DNA of 64,000 nt from Vibrio sp. HI00D65 (GCF_001635455.1 NZ_LWEH01000613.1:1-64000); one strand, 5' to 3'; shown: positions 8,853-18,779, counted from the stretch's first letter. The notes: generated by a model not told the origin, from the sequence alone. Numbers and translations: made by a program.

Positions 8853-10871
8853 ATGAAACTGAACCCCAGACAAGATGAAGCCGTGAAGTATGTTTCAGGA
8901 CCCTGTTTAGTATTAGCAGGCGCTGGATCAGGCAAAACACGTGTTATCACCAATAAGATTGCTTATTTGGTTCAGGAGTGTGGCTACAAGGCGCGTAACA
9001 TTGCGGCGGTAACCTTTACTAATAAAGCAGCGCGTGAGATGAAAGAGCGTGTAGGGCAAACTTTAGGTAAAGGTGAAGCGAAAGGACTTATCGTTTCGAC
9101 GTTCCACACTATGGGTTTGACCATTATTCGTCGTGAGTACAAAGCACTGGGCTTAAAAGCGGGCTTCTCTCTGTTTGACGACCAAGATCAGTTAGCGCTG
9201 TTAAAAGAGCTAACTGAAAGACAAATTGATGGCGATAAGGACTTATTGCGTGCATTGATGAGTGCGATTTCGAACTGGAAGAATGACATGCTGACGCCAG
9301 ATCAGGCCAAAGCGCGTGCTCAAGGTGAGCAAGAGCAGTTGTTTGCGTTCTGTTTCGAGATGTATCAAAAGCAGATGAAGGCCTACAACGCCCTCGACTT
9401 TGATGATTTGATTGCACTACCAGTATTATTACTCAAAACCAATCAAGAAGTGCGTGAACGTTGGCAGTCACGTATTCGCTACCTACTTGTGGACGAATAC
9501 CAAGATACCAACACCAGCCAGTACGAATTGGTTCGCCTACTGGTGGGAGAGCGTGGCCGCTTGACGGTTGTGGGTGATGATGACCAATCTATTTACTCGT
9601 GGCGTGGTGCTAAACCGCAAAACTTGGTGTTGCTCGGTGAAGATTACCCAAATCTTCGTTTAATCAAGCTAGAGCAAAACTACCGCTCAACCAGTCGAAT
9701 CTTGCGTGCAGCGAATATCCTGATCGCCAATAACCCGCACGTGTATGAAAAGTCTCTATTCTCTGAGATCCCCGATGGCGAAAAGCTGAAAGTATTGAAT
9801 GCCAAGAATGAGGAACATGAGGCCGAGCGTATTACTGGTGAGATCATCGCGCACAAGTTTTTGAATCGTACTGAGCATAAAGATTACGCGGTGCTCTACC
9901 GTGGTAACCACCAATCTCGTTTGATTGAAAAAGCGCTGATGCAGAACCGTGTGCCTTATAAGATCTCCGGCGGCACCTCGTTCTTCGCTAGAGCGGAAAT
10001 TAAAGACATCATGGCTTACCTGCGTGTGCTGGTGAACCCTGATGATGACAACGCGTTCCTACGTATTGTAAACACGCCTCGCCGTGAGATCGGCCCGGTG
10101 ACGCTAGAGAAGTTAGGTAGTTACGCCAACATGCGTGGCAAGAGCTTGTTTGAGGCTAGCTTCGAGATGGGCTTAGAGCAAACCCTAACAGGTAGAGGCT
10201 TAGAGAACCTGCGTCGATTCACTGATTGGATCGTTCGTATCTCGGATAATGCAGAGCGTGGCAATACCGTAGATGCGGTTCGTGCTTTGGTACGTGATAT
10301 TAACTACGAAGATTGGTTATACGAAACCTCAGCAAGCCCGAGAGCGGCAGAGATGCGTATGAAGAACGTGTCTGATCTCTACAGCTGGATTGTGGCTGAC
10401 TTAGAAGGCGACAATTACGATAAAGAAGAGAAGTCGCTACGTGAGGTTGTGCAACGCTTAACCCTGCGCGACATGATGGAACGAGGTGAAGATGATGACG
10501 ATGCTGACCAGGTACAGTTAATGACACTACACGCATCGAAAGGCTTGGAGTTCCCATATGTTTATTTGATGGGAACAGAAGAGGGCATCTTGCCGCACCA
10601 AACCAGTGTTGATGAAGGTAACGTTGAGGAAGAGCGTCGCCTGATGTATGTGGGCATTACTCGAGCGCAGAAAGAGCTGACTTTTACTAAGTGTCGTGAA
10701 CGTCGCCAGTTTGGTGAGTTAATTAAACCAACACAAAGTCGTTTTCTTGATGAATTGCCACATGATGATGTGGAATGGGAAAGTGTGAAGAAGCCACAGT
10801 CTGCTGAAGAGCGAATGGAGAAAGGGCAGGCGCACATTGCCAATATTCGAGCGATGTTCAATAAGAAGTGA
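8853..10871 (+). CDS. rep: ATP-dependent DNA helicase Rep
   Basis: This 672-aa superfamily-1A 3'-5' helicase helps the replisome pass protein-DNA barriers. Motifs seen in order: Q-motif/N-terminus LNPRQDEAV, Walker A GAGSGKT (residues 23-29), motif Ia FTNKAAREMKER, motif II VDEYQDTN, motif III GDDDQSIYSWRG, motif IV QNYRST, and motif V LMTLHASKGLEF with motif VI VGITRA near the C-terminus. Length and the VDEYQDTN form match Rep rather than UvrD. It is divergent from vexR and convergent with the cytochrome gene across a bidirectional terminator. Confidence 0.95.
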   Translation: MKLNPRQDEAVKYVSGPCLVLAGAGSGKTRVITNKIAYLVQECGYKARNIAAVTFTNKAAREMKERVGQTLGKGEAKGLIVSTFHTMGLTIIRREYKALGLKAGFSLFDDQDQLALLKELTERQIDGDKDLLRALMSAISNWKNDMLTPDQAKARAQGEQEQLFAFCFEMYQKQMKAYNALDFDDLIALPVLLLKTNQEVRERWQSRIRYLLVDEYQDTNTSQYELVRLLVGERGRLTVVGDDDQSIYSWRGAKPQNLVLLGEDYPNLRLIKLEQNYRSTSRILRAANILIANNPHVYEKSLFSEIPDGEKLKVLNAKNEEHEAERITGEIIAHKFLNRTEHKDYAVLYRGNHQSRLIEKALMQNRVPYKISGGTSFFARAEIKDIMAYLRVLVNPDDDNAFLRIVNTPRREIGPVTLEKLGSYANMRGKSLFEASFEMGLEQTLTGRGLENLRRFTDWIVRISDNAERGNTVDAVRALVRDINYEDWLYETSASPRAAEMRMKNVSDLYSWIVADLEGDNYDKEEKSLREVVQRLTLRDMMERGEDDDDADQVQLMTLHASKGLEFPYVYLMGTEEGILPHQTSVDEGNVEEERRLMYVGITRAQKELTFTKCRERRQFGELIKPTQSRFLDELPHDDVEWESVKKPQSAEERMEKGQAHIANIRAMFNKK

Positions 10872-10903
10872 TGTTCTGTTTTAAATAGCATTATATAGAA
10901 GAC

Positions 10904-10934
10904 AATAAAAAGGTGACCTGATGGTCACCTTTTT
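10904..10934. terminator. Bidirectional terminator between rep and the cytochrome c5 gene
   Basis: AAAAAGGTGACC-TGAT-GGTCACCTTTTTT. The perfect stem has A and T runs on both flanks, so it can end both convergent transcripts. Confidence 0.9.
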
Positions 10935-10967
10935 TGAATTTGGCATTTTTAACTATAGCTCAGCAAA

Positions 10968-11381
10968 TTACAGACCAGCAATCATGTGCTCGATAGCATC
11001 TTTGATTTCGTCGTCTGAACAGTCCATACATGAACCTTTTGCTGGCATCGCGTTGAAGCCATTGATTGCGTGGTCAGCTAGAACATCGCGACCTTGGGCA
11101 ATACGAGGACCCCAGTCACCAGCATCACCTTTTTTAGGTGCGCCACTTACGCCAGATGCGTGACAAGCGATACAAAAGGTACCATAAACTGTTGCGCCAT
11201 CACGAGGGCCTGTTGGTTCAGCGGCTACTGGCTCACTGCCGACTAGGTATACTTGACCAACTGGTTTGATGCGCTCAGCAATTGCATCTTGCTCTGCTTC
11301 ACTTAGGCCTGAAGCCATTGCACCAGTTGAGAAGGTTAAAACTGCGATAACAACGCTTAAAATCCGACGAGATATATCCAT
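10968..11381 (-). CDS. Cytochrome c5 family protein
   Basis: This 137-aa periplasmic monohaem cytochrome has an N-terminal signal peptide (ISRRILSVVIAVLTFSTGAMA). One haem-attachment motif CIACH lies near residue 70. A distal methionine in GFNAMPAKGSCMDCSDDEI is the likely axial ligand, and the CxxC beside it gives the cytochrome c5 type disulfide. The start at 11381 gives a clean signal peptide; a start 50 codons upstream would not. The role is electron shuttling in the periplasm, with partner unknown. Confidence 0.85.
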   Translation of the reverse strand: MDISRRILSVVIAVLTFSTGAMASGLSEAEQDAIAERIKPVGQVYLVGSEPVAAEPTGPRDGATVYGTFCIACHASGVSGAPKKGDAGDWGPRIAQGRDVLADHAINGFNAMPAKGSCMDCSDDEIKDAIEHMIAGL

Positions 11382-11629
11382 TAAACTCACTTTACATTCC
11401 CAAGGTAAGTACATGCTTACCAAATTATAGTGTTGGAGGGGTGTTTTGGCTTTAACCACTAAAGAGCAACTGTTAAACCAATGTAAATAATGGGTGATTA
11501 TATCCCGATAAGTTGTTGCAATAAACAACAACTTATAAGCTGTGGCGGGTTGTAGTACTCAAATAAGGGGTTTATCACATATTAACTGTCGAAAAAGAGA
11601 CCAAACAGAAAAAAAAGTTAAAAAAGTAC

Positions 11630-11658
11630 TAGACGGCATTGGGTGATATACGTATTAT
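11630..11658 (+). promoter_or_regulatory. Promoter of the tRNA array
   Basis: -35-like TAGACG and -10-like TATTAT are separated by 17 nt. They are preceded by A-rich tracts (11610-11626) suggesting an UP element and followed by a GC-rich discriminator (CACTCCGCCGAC). This is the usual layout of stringently controlled stable-RNA promoters. Confidence 0.55.
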
Positions 11659-11679
11659 TCCACTCCGCCGACAGGGCAT

Positions 11680-11756
<77 letters not shown>

Positions 11757-11805
11757 TCCGGTCACTTACTTAGGTAAGTAAAAAATTGGCAGAAAAAGAA
11801 ATTAT

Positions 11806-11882
11806 GGTGGCTATAGCTCAGTTGGTAGAGCCCTGGATTGTGATTCCGGTGGTCGCGAGTTCGAATCTCGTTAGCCACCCCA
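11806..11882 (+). tRNA. tRNA-His (anticodon GUG), copy 1
   Basis: The sequence includes the extra G(-1) typical of tRNA-His. The anticodon loop TTGTGAT gives GTG. The acceptor GTGGCTA/TAGCCAC is followed by discriminator C and encoded CCA. It is identical to the copy at 12080. Confidence 0.95.
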
Positions 11883-11958
11883 TTCTTTCTTTACAAATTA
11901 TCGGTAGCTTCGGCTTCCAGTGTTGATTCATTATCCCAAGAATCGATATAAAACTAGT

Positions 11959-12035
<77 letters not shown>

Positions 12036-12079
12036 CTATTTCAATAATCGTTCATTAAGCGATTATACAAAAAATTAGT

Positions 12080-12156
12080 GGTGGCTATAGCTCAGTTGGT
12101 AGAGCCCTGGATTGTGATTCCGGTGGTCGCGAGTTCGAATCTCGTTAGCCACCCCA
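12080..12156 (+). tRNA. tRNA-His (anticodon GUG), copy 2
   Basis: Exact repeat of the tRNA-His at 11806. It is separated from the following tRNA-Pro by only 10 nt, against 76 nt in the first His-Pro pair. Confidence 0.95.
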
Positions 12157-12166
12157 TTAATTTTGT

Positions 12167-12243
<77 letters not shown>

Positions 12244-12250
12244 CTATAAG

Positions 12251-12283
12251 AAAGCCTCGTCAGAAATGACGGGGCTTTTTTTC
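12251..12283 (+). terminator. Terminator of the tRNA array
   Basis: AGCCTCGTCA-GAAA-TGACGGGGCT stem-loop and a T7 run, 8 nt after the last tRNA. Confidence 0.9.
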
Positions 12284-13128
12284 GTTTAGTATTTAGAGCA
12301 TTTGTGACTTGAAGGGTGTTGGCTTGAGAGCTAACTCGATCGAACCCACTATAAATAGCTTTAACTAGAGCTATCCGTGCCATAAATGCGGTACAAGAAA
12401 AATAACCTCTTAGAAGTGTCGTACGTTCAATGTGACCGCTCTTTTCCTCAGCTTTCTCCCCACAAAACCACAATTCATTAAACCGGTCGATCTATATCTA
12501 ATTTCATATAATCTAATGACTGATAAATTCGACAGGTTGATAGGTTTGGTCTAAAGACTTTTACGAAAAATGAAACCTAATCCCAAAACTGTCGATTAAT
12601 GGCCGTATTTAGCATTTTTCCCCCTCCCAAATCGCCGAAAATTCCAACTAATTTATCCATCTGCTTGTTTTGTTATCTCATATTTCTCTAGCCTATATTA
12701 GTGGTTGTAAATATGGCTCAAACAACCCTATTTAGTTGTTCTGTTTGATATAAATAGATAAATTAGATTATGTTTCTATAGTGTTAATTGTTTTTTGGAA
12801 TAATTATTTGTTTTTGATGATTGGTAGTGAGATCTGCTCTCAACCATGGCTTTAGCTTTACAAGTAAGTTGTGGCAAGGGTTTTGTGAGTGTTTATTACC
12901 ACTAGTATAATGCTGTTTTTTCTTACTATATGCCTTTGTGATGAATAGTTATGTGTTGGTTTTGCTTGTTAAGCGTTTAATGTCGACTTTTTATCCTATT
13001 TTTGTTGATTTTCTGTGAATTATTTGCCAAATTGTCAATCGTATAAAATATCAGAACAATATTCTGGTAAGAATGGATTCAATTTTGCAGACAGGGCAGA
13101 AAGCTGCCAAAGCAGTAGAGGTCTGGTA
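12284..13128. other. 845-bp AT-rich intergenic region without a convincing gene
   Basis: No frame here has a plausible start, codon usage and ribosome-binding site together. The region contains one structured element (12529-12595, listed separately). The rest is low-complexity AT-rich sequence leading to the ABC transporter operon and probably holds its promoter. Confidence 0.6.
12529..12595. other. Nested inverted repeat, possible structured RNA or large hairpin
   Basis: An outer stem TCGACAG/CTGTCGA encloses an inner stem AGGTTT/AAACCT (12542-12547 with 12573-12578) and a small AGTC-type hairpin. No poly-T follows, so it is not a simple terminator. It could be a small RNA, a cis-acting leader for the downstream ABC operon, or DNA-level symmetry. 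Confidence 0.35.
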
Positions 13129-14856
13129 ATGTCACTTTTAGAAGTAAAAAATCTTCGTATCGAATACCCATCTCGTCATGGAGTTCACGCCGCAGTTAAA
13201 TCGCTTTCGTTCAATATTGAACGTGGTGAAATTGTTGGTGTTGTAGGCGAATCTGGTGCTGGTAAGTCAACGGTAGGTAACGCGGTTATCGATCTGTTGA
13301 GCCCTCCTGGTCGCATTGCTAGCGGCGAGGTATTTCTGGATGGCGAAAAAGTCTCTGGCTTATCTCCTGAACAGATGCGCTCTGTTCGCGGCTCAAAGAT
13401 TGGTTTTATCTTCCAAGATCCAATGACGTCTCTTAACCCTCTATTCACCGTAGAACAGCAGTTAAAAGAAACGATTCACGCCAACATGAAGGTTTCCGAT
13501 CAAGAAGCCTATGAGCGCTCCCTCGACTTGATGAATCAAGTTGGTATCCCACAGCCAGAAAACCGCTTAAAACAGTATCCTCACCAATTTTCTGGTGGTA
13601 TGCGTCAGCGTGTGGTTATTGCGATTGCATTGGCTGGTGAGCCTGACCTTATCATCGCAGATGAACCAACCACCGCACTGGATGTGTCTATCCAAGACCA
13701 AATCTTAGGTTTGATTCGCGATCTATGTATTAAGAAAAACGTAGGTTGTATGTTGGTAACGCACGACATGGGTGTGGTATCTAACGTAACCGATCGCGTA
13801 GCCGTAATGTATCGTGGTGATTTGGTTGAGTTTGGCCCAACAGCTAAAGTGCTTGGTACGCCAGAACACCCATACACACACAGCTTGATCTCTGCGGTTC
13901 CGCGTTCAGACCGCAAACTCGATCGTTTCCCACTGGTGAGCTACATCGAAGAAGCGCACGAGATGGAACCACTTGATGTGAAAAATCACTGGTTGGGTCA
14001 AAGCCAAGATCACCGTGATTACACAGGCCCACTATTAAATGTTGAAAACGTAAACCTGCGTTTCACCACTAAAGATTCATTCTTTGAGAGCCGTCGTGAG
14101 TACGTTCAGGCGTCAAACAACGTGAGCTTTGAAGTACATGAAGGCGAGACGTTTGGTTTGGTGGGTGAATCAGGCTCAGGTAAATCAACGATTGCTCGTG
14201 TAATTGCTGGTTTGTACGCGCCAAACTCGGGCAAGGTAACGTTTGAAGGCGTTGACCTGACTGGCCTGAAATCTGAAAAAGAGCGTCGCCCTATGCGTCG
14301 CCAAATGCAGATGGTTTTCCAAAACCCTTATACATCAATGAACCCTCGAATGAAGATATTCGACATCATTGCTGAACCTATTCGATTCCATAAGCTTACT
14401 CGCAACGAAAGCGAAACTCGTCAGATTGTTAATGACCTGCTAGAGCACGTTGGTTTAGGTAAAATGGCTGGGGTGAAGTACCCACACGAATTCTCAGGTG
14501 GTCAACGTCAGCGTATTTCTATCGCTCGCGCTTTGGCGACTCGCCCACGTCTTTTGATTTGTGATGAACCAACATCGGCACTGGATGTGTCGGTACAGGC
14601 TCAAATCCTTAACCTACTAAAAGACTTACAAGACGAGTTAAACCTAACCATGCTGTTCATCAGTCACGATTTACCGGTTATTCGCCAAATGTGTGACCGT
14701 GTTGGTGTGATGCAGATGGGGACACTATTGGAAGTTGCGCCTACAGAGCAGCTATTCCAATCACCTCAGCATGAATACAGCAAACAACTGATTTCTTTAA
14801 TGCCTGAATTTACAGGTTTGAGAGAAGAAAAAGCAGTGGCACAAGCCGCGGTATAA
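13129..14856 (+). CDS. Peptide ABC importer, fused double ATPase (DppD-DppF type)
   Basis: This 575-aa protein carries two complete ATP-binding domains, so one polypeptide replaces the separate DppD/OppD and DppF/OppF subunits. Domain 1 (about 1-265) shows Walker A GESGAGKS, signature FSGGMRQR and Walker B LIIADEPTTALD. Domain 2 (about 300-565) shows GESGSGKS, FSGGQRQR and LLICDEPTSALD. An oligopeptide-transporter C-terminal segment follows domain 1 (PEHPYTHSLISAVPRSD). The ATG at 13129 (MSLLEVKNLRIEYPS) is preceded by AGAGGT; the 38 codons in frame upstream do not look coding. It is the first gene of a four-gene import operon. Confidence 0.9.
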   Translation: MSLLEVKNLRIEYPSRHGVHAAVKSLSFNIERGEIVGVVGESGAGKSTVGNAVIDLLSPPGRIASGEVFLDGEKVSGLSPEQMRSVRGSKIGFIFQDPMTSLNPLFTVEQQLKETIHANMKVSDQEAYERSLDLMNQVGIPQPENRLKQYPHQFSGGMRQRVVIAIALAGEPDLIIADEPTTALDVSIQDQILGLIRDLCIKKNVGCMLVTHDMGVVSNVTDRVAVMYRGDLVEFGPTAKVLGTPEHPYTHSLISAVPRSDRKLDRFPLVSYIEEAHEMEPLDVKNHWLGQSQDHRDYTGPLLNVENVNLRFTTKDSFFESRREYVQASNNVSFEVHEGETFGLVGESGSGKSTIARVIAGLYAPNSGKVTFEGVDLTGLKSEKERRPMRRQMQMVFQNPYTSMNPRMKIFDIIAEPIRFHKLTRNESETRQIVNDLLEHVGLGKMAGVKYPHEFSGGQRQRISIARALATRPRLLICDEPTSALDVSVQAQILNLLKDLQDELNLTMLFISHDLPVIRQMCDRVGVMQMGTLLEVAPTEQLFQSPQHEYSKQLISLMPEFTGLREEKAVAQAAV

Positions 14857-14949
14857 AATCAGCAGGCTGGAGTTTAGCTTGCTAACAACAATAAACAGAC
14901 GCAAATACAACAACTAGGGATCTGGATTCCCGCATGAAGGAGTTATGCA

Positions 14950-16503
14950 ATGAAAACCATGAAAAGCAAATTAGCAGTAGCTTTGATGGCAGCTGGCCTA
15001 AGCTTTAGTGCAGCAGCAGCAGATATTACCGTTGGCTATGCAGCTGACCCAGTATCACTTGACCCGCACGAGCAGCTGTCTGGTGGCACACTGCAAATGT
15101 CTCACATGGTGTTTGACCCTCTAGTACGTTTCACTCAAGAGATGGATTTCGAAGGCCGTCTAGCGACAAGCTGGGAGCGAATTGATAATGAGACTATGCG
15201 CTTCAATCTTCGTAAGGGAGTCAAATTCCACTCAGGAAATGCATTTACAGCTGATGATGTAGTTTGGACTTTCGAACGTTTGAAGTCTTCGGCAGATTTC
15301 AAAGGCATCTTTGGTCCTTTGGTATCTTTGACTAAGGTAGATGACTATACCGTTGAAGTTAAGACTGATGGTACGTATCCATTGATCGAAAATGTGGCGA
15401 CCTATATTTTCCCAATGGACAGCAAGTTCTACTCTGGAAAAACTGCAGACGGAAAAGACAAATCTGAGTTGGTTAAGCATGGTAACTCCTTTGCATCAAC
15501 CAATGAGTCTGGAACGGGTCCTTTTATCATCAATTCTCGTGAACAGGGTGTTAAGGTTGAGTTTGAACGTTTCGCTGATTACTGGGATAGCGCTTCAAAA
15601 GGTAATGTCGACAAGCTTACGCTTGTGCCAATTAAGGAAGATGCAACGCGTGTCGCTGCTATTCTTTCCGGTGATGTTGATATGATCGCGCCTGTTGCAC
15701 CAAATGATTACAAGCGAGTTAAAAATGCTGATGGTGTTGATTTATATACAATGCCTGGAACGCGTATTATTACCTTTCAAATGAACCAAAACAGTAATGA
15801 GGCACTGAAAGATGTGCGCGTTCGTCAAGCGATTGTTTATGCGATTAACAACGAAGGTATCGTTAAAAAAATCATGAAAGGTGCGGCTACTGCAGCTGCG
15901 CAACAGAGCCCTGTGGGATACGCTGGCTATAACGAAGAACTAAAACCTCGCTATGATGTTAAAAAGGCAAAAGAGCTGATGAAAGAAGCGGGCTATGAAG
16001 ACGGCTTTACGCTAACTATGATGGCACCAAATAATCGTTATGTGAACGATGCTAAGATTGCGCAAGCAGCGGCGGCAATGCTATCTAAGATTGGTATTAA
16101 AGTTGATCTTAAGACTATGCCTAAAGCGCAGTATTGGCCTGAGTTTGATAAGTGTGCTGCTGATATGATGATGATTGGTTGGCACCCTGATACTGAAGAC
16201 TCTGCGAACTTCTCTGAATTCCTCACGATGACTCGTGATGAAGCTACAGGTAAAGGTCAGTATAACTGTGGTCACTACTCAAATTCTGAAATCGATAAAG
16301 TAGTTTTAGAAACGAATTCAGAAACTGATCTTGTTAAACGAAGTGCGATGCTGAAGCAAGTTGAAGCCGTCCTATATGATGAAGCTGCGTTCGTACCACT
16401 TCATTGGCAAGACCCTTCATGGGCAGCTAAGAGTAACGTTGAGATTGGTCCAATTATCAACGGCATGAACTTCCCTTACTTCGGTGATCTAGTTGTAAAA
16501 TAA
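14950..16503 (+). CDS. Peptide ABC importer, periplasmic substrate-binding protein
   Basis: This 517-aa family-5 solute-binding protein (DppA/OppA/SapA type) has a signal peptide MKSKLAVALMAAGLSFSAAAA with cleavage after AAA. The mature part begins ITVGYAADPVSLDPHE and carries the family segment VRQAIVYAINNEGIV. The length and the LDPHE and WHPDTEDSANF segments fit dipeptide/oligopeptide receptors. There is no lipobox, so it is soluble in the periplasm. A GAAGGAG site precedes the ATG. Hairpins in the 178-nt gap before the permeases probably make it more abundant than the membrane subunits. Confidence 0.9.
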   Translation: MKTMKSKLAVALMAAGLSFSAAAADITVGYAADPVSLDPHEQLSGGTLQMSHMVFDPLVRFTQEMDFEGRLATSWERIDNETMRFNLRKGVKFHSGNAFTADDVVWTFERLKSSADFKGIFGPLVSLTKVDDYTVEVKTDGTYPLIENVATYIFPMDSKFYSGKTADGKDKSELVKHGNSFASTNESGTGPFIINSREQGVKVEFERFADYWDSASKGNVDKLTLVPIKEDATRVAAILSGDVDMIAPVAPNDYKRVKNADGVDLYTMPGTRIITFQMNQNSNEALKDVRVRQAIVYAINNEGIVKKIMKGAATAAAQQSPVGYAGYNEELKPRYDVKKAKELMKEAGYEDGFTLTMMAPNNRYVNDAKIAQAAAAMLSKIGIKVDLKTMPKAQYWPEFDKCAADMMMIGWHPDTEDSANFSEFLTMTRDEATGKGQYNCGHYSNSEIDKVVLETNSETDLVKRSAMLKQVEAVLYDEAAFVPLHWQDPSWAAKSNVEIGPIINGMNFPYFGDLVVK

Positions 16504-16518
16504 CCTAGCTTGCGAGAA

Positions 16519-16545
16519 TCGAGAGCCTGAAGCTTTCAGGCTCTC
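16519..16545 (+). repeat. Intercistronic hairpin after the binding-protein gene
   Basis: GAGAGCCTGA-AGCT-TTCAGGCTCTC with no strong T run. It probably protects the 3' end of the binding-protein mRNA. Confidence 0.55.
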
Positions 16546-16572
16546 AAACTGTTAAGAAATAGATTTAAGTTT

Positions 16573-16613
16573 AGGTATTTGGTCTTCCTTCAGTCTGGCT
16601 AAATACCTTTTTT
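16573..16613 (+). terminator. Partial terminator between binding protein and permeases
   Basis: AGGTATTT...AAATACCTTTTTT. The stem with T6 can end many transcripts before the permease genes, a common way to set binding-protein to permease ratio. Confidence 0.6.
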
Positions 16614-16681
16614 AAGACTGAATTTTTGTTATCTGGTCGCGGATTTTGATTAGATAATCATGGATAGATAAGGGGCAAGGA

Positions 16682-17659
16682 ATGGTTACGTTTCTGGTCA
16701 AGCGCCTGTTTCAGGCACTGATAGTGATGTTTGTGATCAGTTTGGTGGCGTTTGCCATTCAGGATAACCTGGGCGACCCGTTGCGTGAGTTAGTCGGTCA
16801 ATCTGTGTCAGAATCGGAGCGTCAAGCGCTGCGTGATGAACTCGGCTTAAATGATCCCTTCATTACAAAATACACTCGCTTTGTAGGCGCAGCTCTACAA
16901 GGTGATCTTGGTACTTCATATTTCTTTAAACGCCCTGCAGTGGACGTAATCTTAGATAAGCTGGTGGCGACGCTTGAACTTGTGTTTGGCGCTTCTCTGA
17001 TCATCGTTTGTCTGTCGATTCCACTAGGCGTTTATTCAGCAATACACCCAAAAAGTTTCTTCACTAAGCTGGTGATGGCGGGCAGTAGTATCGGTATCTC
17101 TGTGCCTGTTTTCTTAACGGCAATCATGTTGATGTACGTCTTCTCAATTGAACTTGGCTGGCTGCCGTCGTTTGGCCGTGGTGAAACTGCAAACTGGTTT
17201 GGCTGGGAGTCTGGTTTCCTAACGCTAGATGGTCTTGCACACTTAGTTCTGCCAAGTATCGCGCTTGCATCGATCATGCTACCGCTTTTCATTCGTCTGG
17301 TTCGCTCAGAGATGCTAGAAGTGCTGAGCTCTGAGTACATCAAGTTTGGTAAAGCGAAAGGTCTGGAACTGAACAAGATTTACTACCAGCACGCTCTGAA
17401 AAACACAATGCTGCCTGTACTAACGGTAGGTGGTGTTCAGATTGGTACTATGGTGGCTTACACCATTCTTACTGAAACTGTATTCCAGTGGCCGGGCACC
17501 GGCTTCCTATTCCTTGAAGCGATTAACCGAGTGGATACACCACTGATTACCGCATACGTTATCTTCGTTGGTCTTATCTTCGTAGTAACGAACACCATTG
17601 TTGACCTGCTATATGGCATCATTAACCCAACAGTGAACATCACAGGGAAAGGAGCATAA
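16682..17659 (+). CDS. Peptide ABC importer, permease (DppB/OppB type)
   Basis: This 325-aa inner-membrane permease has an N-terminal helix (LFQALIVMFVISLVAFAI), a periplasmic loop and five further helices. The cytoplasmic EAA loop is EYIKFGKAKGLELNKIYYQHALKN, contacting the ATPase. The segment TETVFQWPGTGFLFLEAI is typical of DppB. The next gene starts 2 nt after its stop, so the two permeases are translationally linked. Confidence 0.92.
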   Translation: MVTFLVKRLFQALIVMFVISLVAFAIQDNLGDPLRELVGQSVSESERQALRDELGLNDPFITKYTRFVGAALQGDLGTSYFFKRPAVDVILDKLVATLELVFGASLIIVCLSIPLGVYSAIHPKSFFTKLVMAGSSIGISVPVFLTAIMLMYVFSIELGWLPSFGRGETANWFGWESGFLTLDGLAHLVLPSIALASIMLPLFIRLVRSEMLEVLSSEYIKFGKAKGLELNKIYYQHALKNTMLPVLTVGGVQIGTMVAYTILTETVFQWPGTGFLFLEAINRVDTPLITAYVIFVGLIFVVTNTIVDLLYGIINPTVNITGKGA

Positions 17660-17661
17660 TC

Positions 17662-18600
17662 ATGGAACAAACTACAACAGCTCCATCTCGTTGGGAGCGA
17701 TTTAAGCAGTCAGATATTCTGTACTACTTCTTGCGTGACAAAGTGGCAATGTTCAGCTTTGCTGTTTTCACTGCTTTCTTGGTGATGGCATTGGCGGCAC
17801 CTATTCTCGCGCCAACAGACCCATATGACGTGACGTCTATCGACATCATGGACTCTGAGCTACCACCGTCTTGGATGGAAGATGGCGAAGAGCGTTTCTT
17901 ACTGGGTACCGATGAGCAGGGACGTGACATTCTATCGACTATGCTTTATGGTTCGCGATTATCACTGACCATTGGTTTCCTAGCGGTAGGCCTACAACTG
18001 ACGCTTGGTATCATCATTGGCTTGTCTGCGGGTTACTTCGGTGGCCGTATTGATAGCTTCTTGATGCGTTTTGCTGATGTTCAGCTCTCGTTCTCAACCA
18101 TGATGGTTGCGATCATTGTCTCGGCTATTTTTAAGGCGAGTTTCGGTAGTGACTTCTACGCGCAATATGCGGTAGTGATGCTGGTGGTGATCATCGGTAT
18201 TGCCGAATGGCCACAATATGCTCGTACGATTCGTGCATCGGTATTGGCTGAGAAGAAGAAAGAGTATGTAGAAGCAGCACGCGTGATGGGTTTCAGAGCG
18301 CCGCGCATCATGTTCCGTCATATTCTACCGAACTGTTTATCACCAATTTTGGTTATCTCTACGGTACAGGTGGCAAATGCCATCATGTCAGAAGCGGCAC
18401 TTTCTTTCCTAGGTTTAGGCCTACCGGTAGACCAACCGTCACTAGGCGCACTAATCAGTACTGGTTTTAACTACATTTTCTCTGGTGCATGGTGGATTAC
18501 AGCCTTCCCTGGTATCGTATTGGTGACGCTAGTACTGGTGATCAACCTTCTAGGTGACTGGTTACGTGACGTGTTTAACCCTAAAATTTATAAAGGGTGA
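17662..18600 (+). CDS. Peptide ABC importer, permease (DppC/OppC type)
   Basis: This 312-aa partner permease has the N-terminal OppC segment (DKVAMFSFAVFTAFLVMALAAPILAPTDPYD), the periplasmic segment LLGTDEQGRDILSTMLYGSRLSL and an EAA loop (EYVEAARVMGFRAPRIMFRHILPN). SEAALSFLGLG near the C-terminus is characteristic. It ends the operon and is followed by a strong terminator. Confidence 0.92.
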   Translation: MEQTTTAPSRWERFKQSDILYYFLRDKVAMFSFAVFTAFLVMALAAPILAPTDPYDVTSIDIMDSELPPSWMEDGEERFLLGTDEQGRDILSTMLYGSRLSLTIGFLAVGLQLTLGIIIGLSAGYFGGRIDSFLMRFADVQLSFSTMMVAIIVSAIFKASFGSDFYAQYAVVMLVVIIGIAEWPQYARTIRASVLAEKKKEYVEAARVMGFRAPRIMFRHILPNCLSPILVISTVQVANAIMSEAALSFLGLGLPVDQPSLGALISTGFNYIFSGAWWITAFPGIVLVTLVLVINLLGDWLRDVFNPKIYKG

Positions 18601-18639
18601 TAGCTTGGTTTGATTTTTAGTAAAAAAAAATCACTAAAC

Positions 18640-18673
18640 TAAGAGCCGTAAGCAATTACGGCTCTTTTTTTGC
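18640..18673 (+). terminator. Terminator of the peptide ABC operon
   Basis: AGAGCCGTAA-GCAA-TTACGGCTCT with a T7 run. Confidence 0.9.
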
Positions 18674-18779
18674 TTAATGGATCTTGAACTAAGTATCATT
18701 GATTGTGTCAATAGTACTTAAAATGGAATTTATGTTTTATCAACATTAATTCGGTAACAATTAACCCGTGAGGGTTTAA

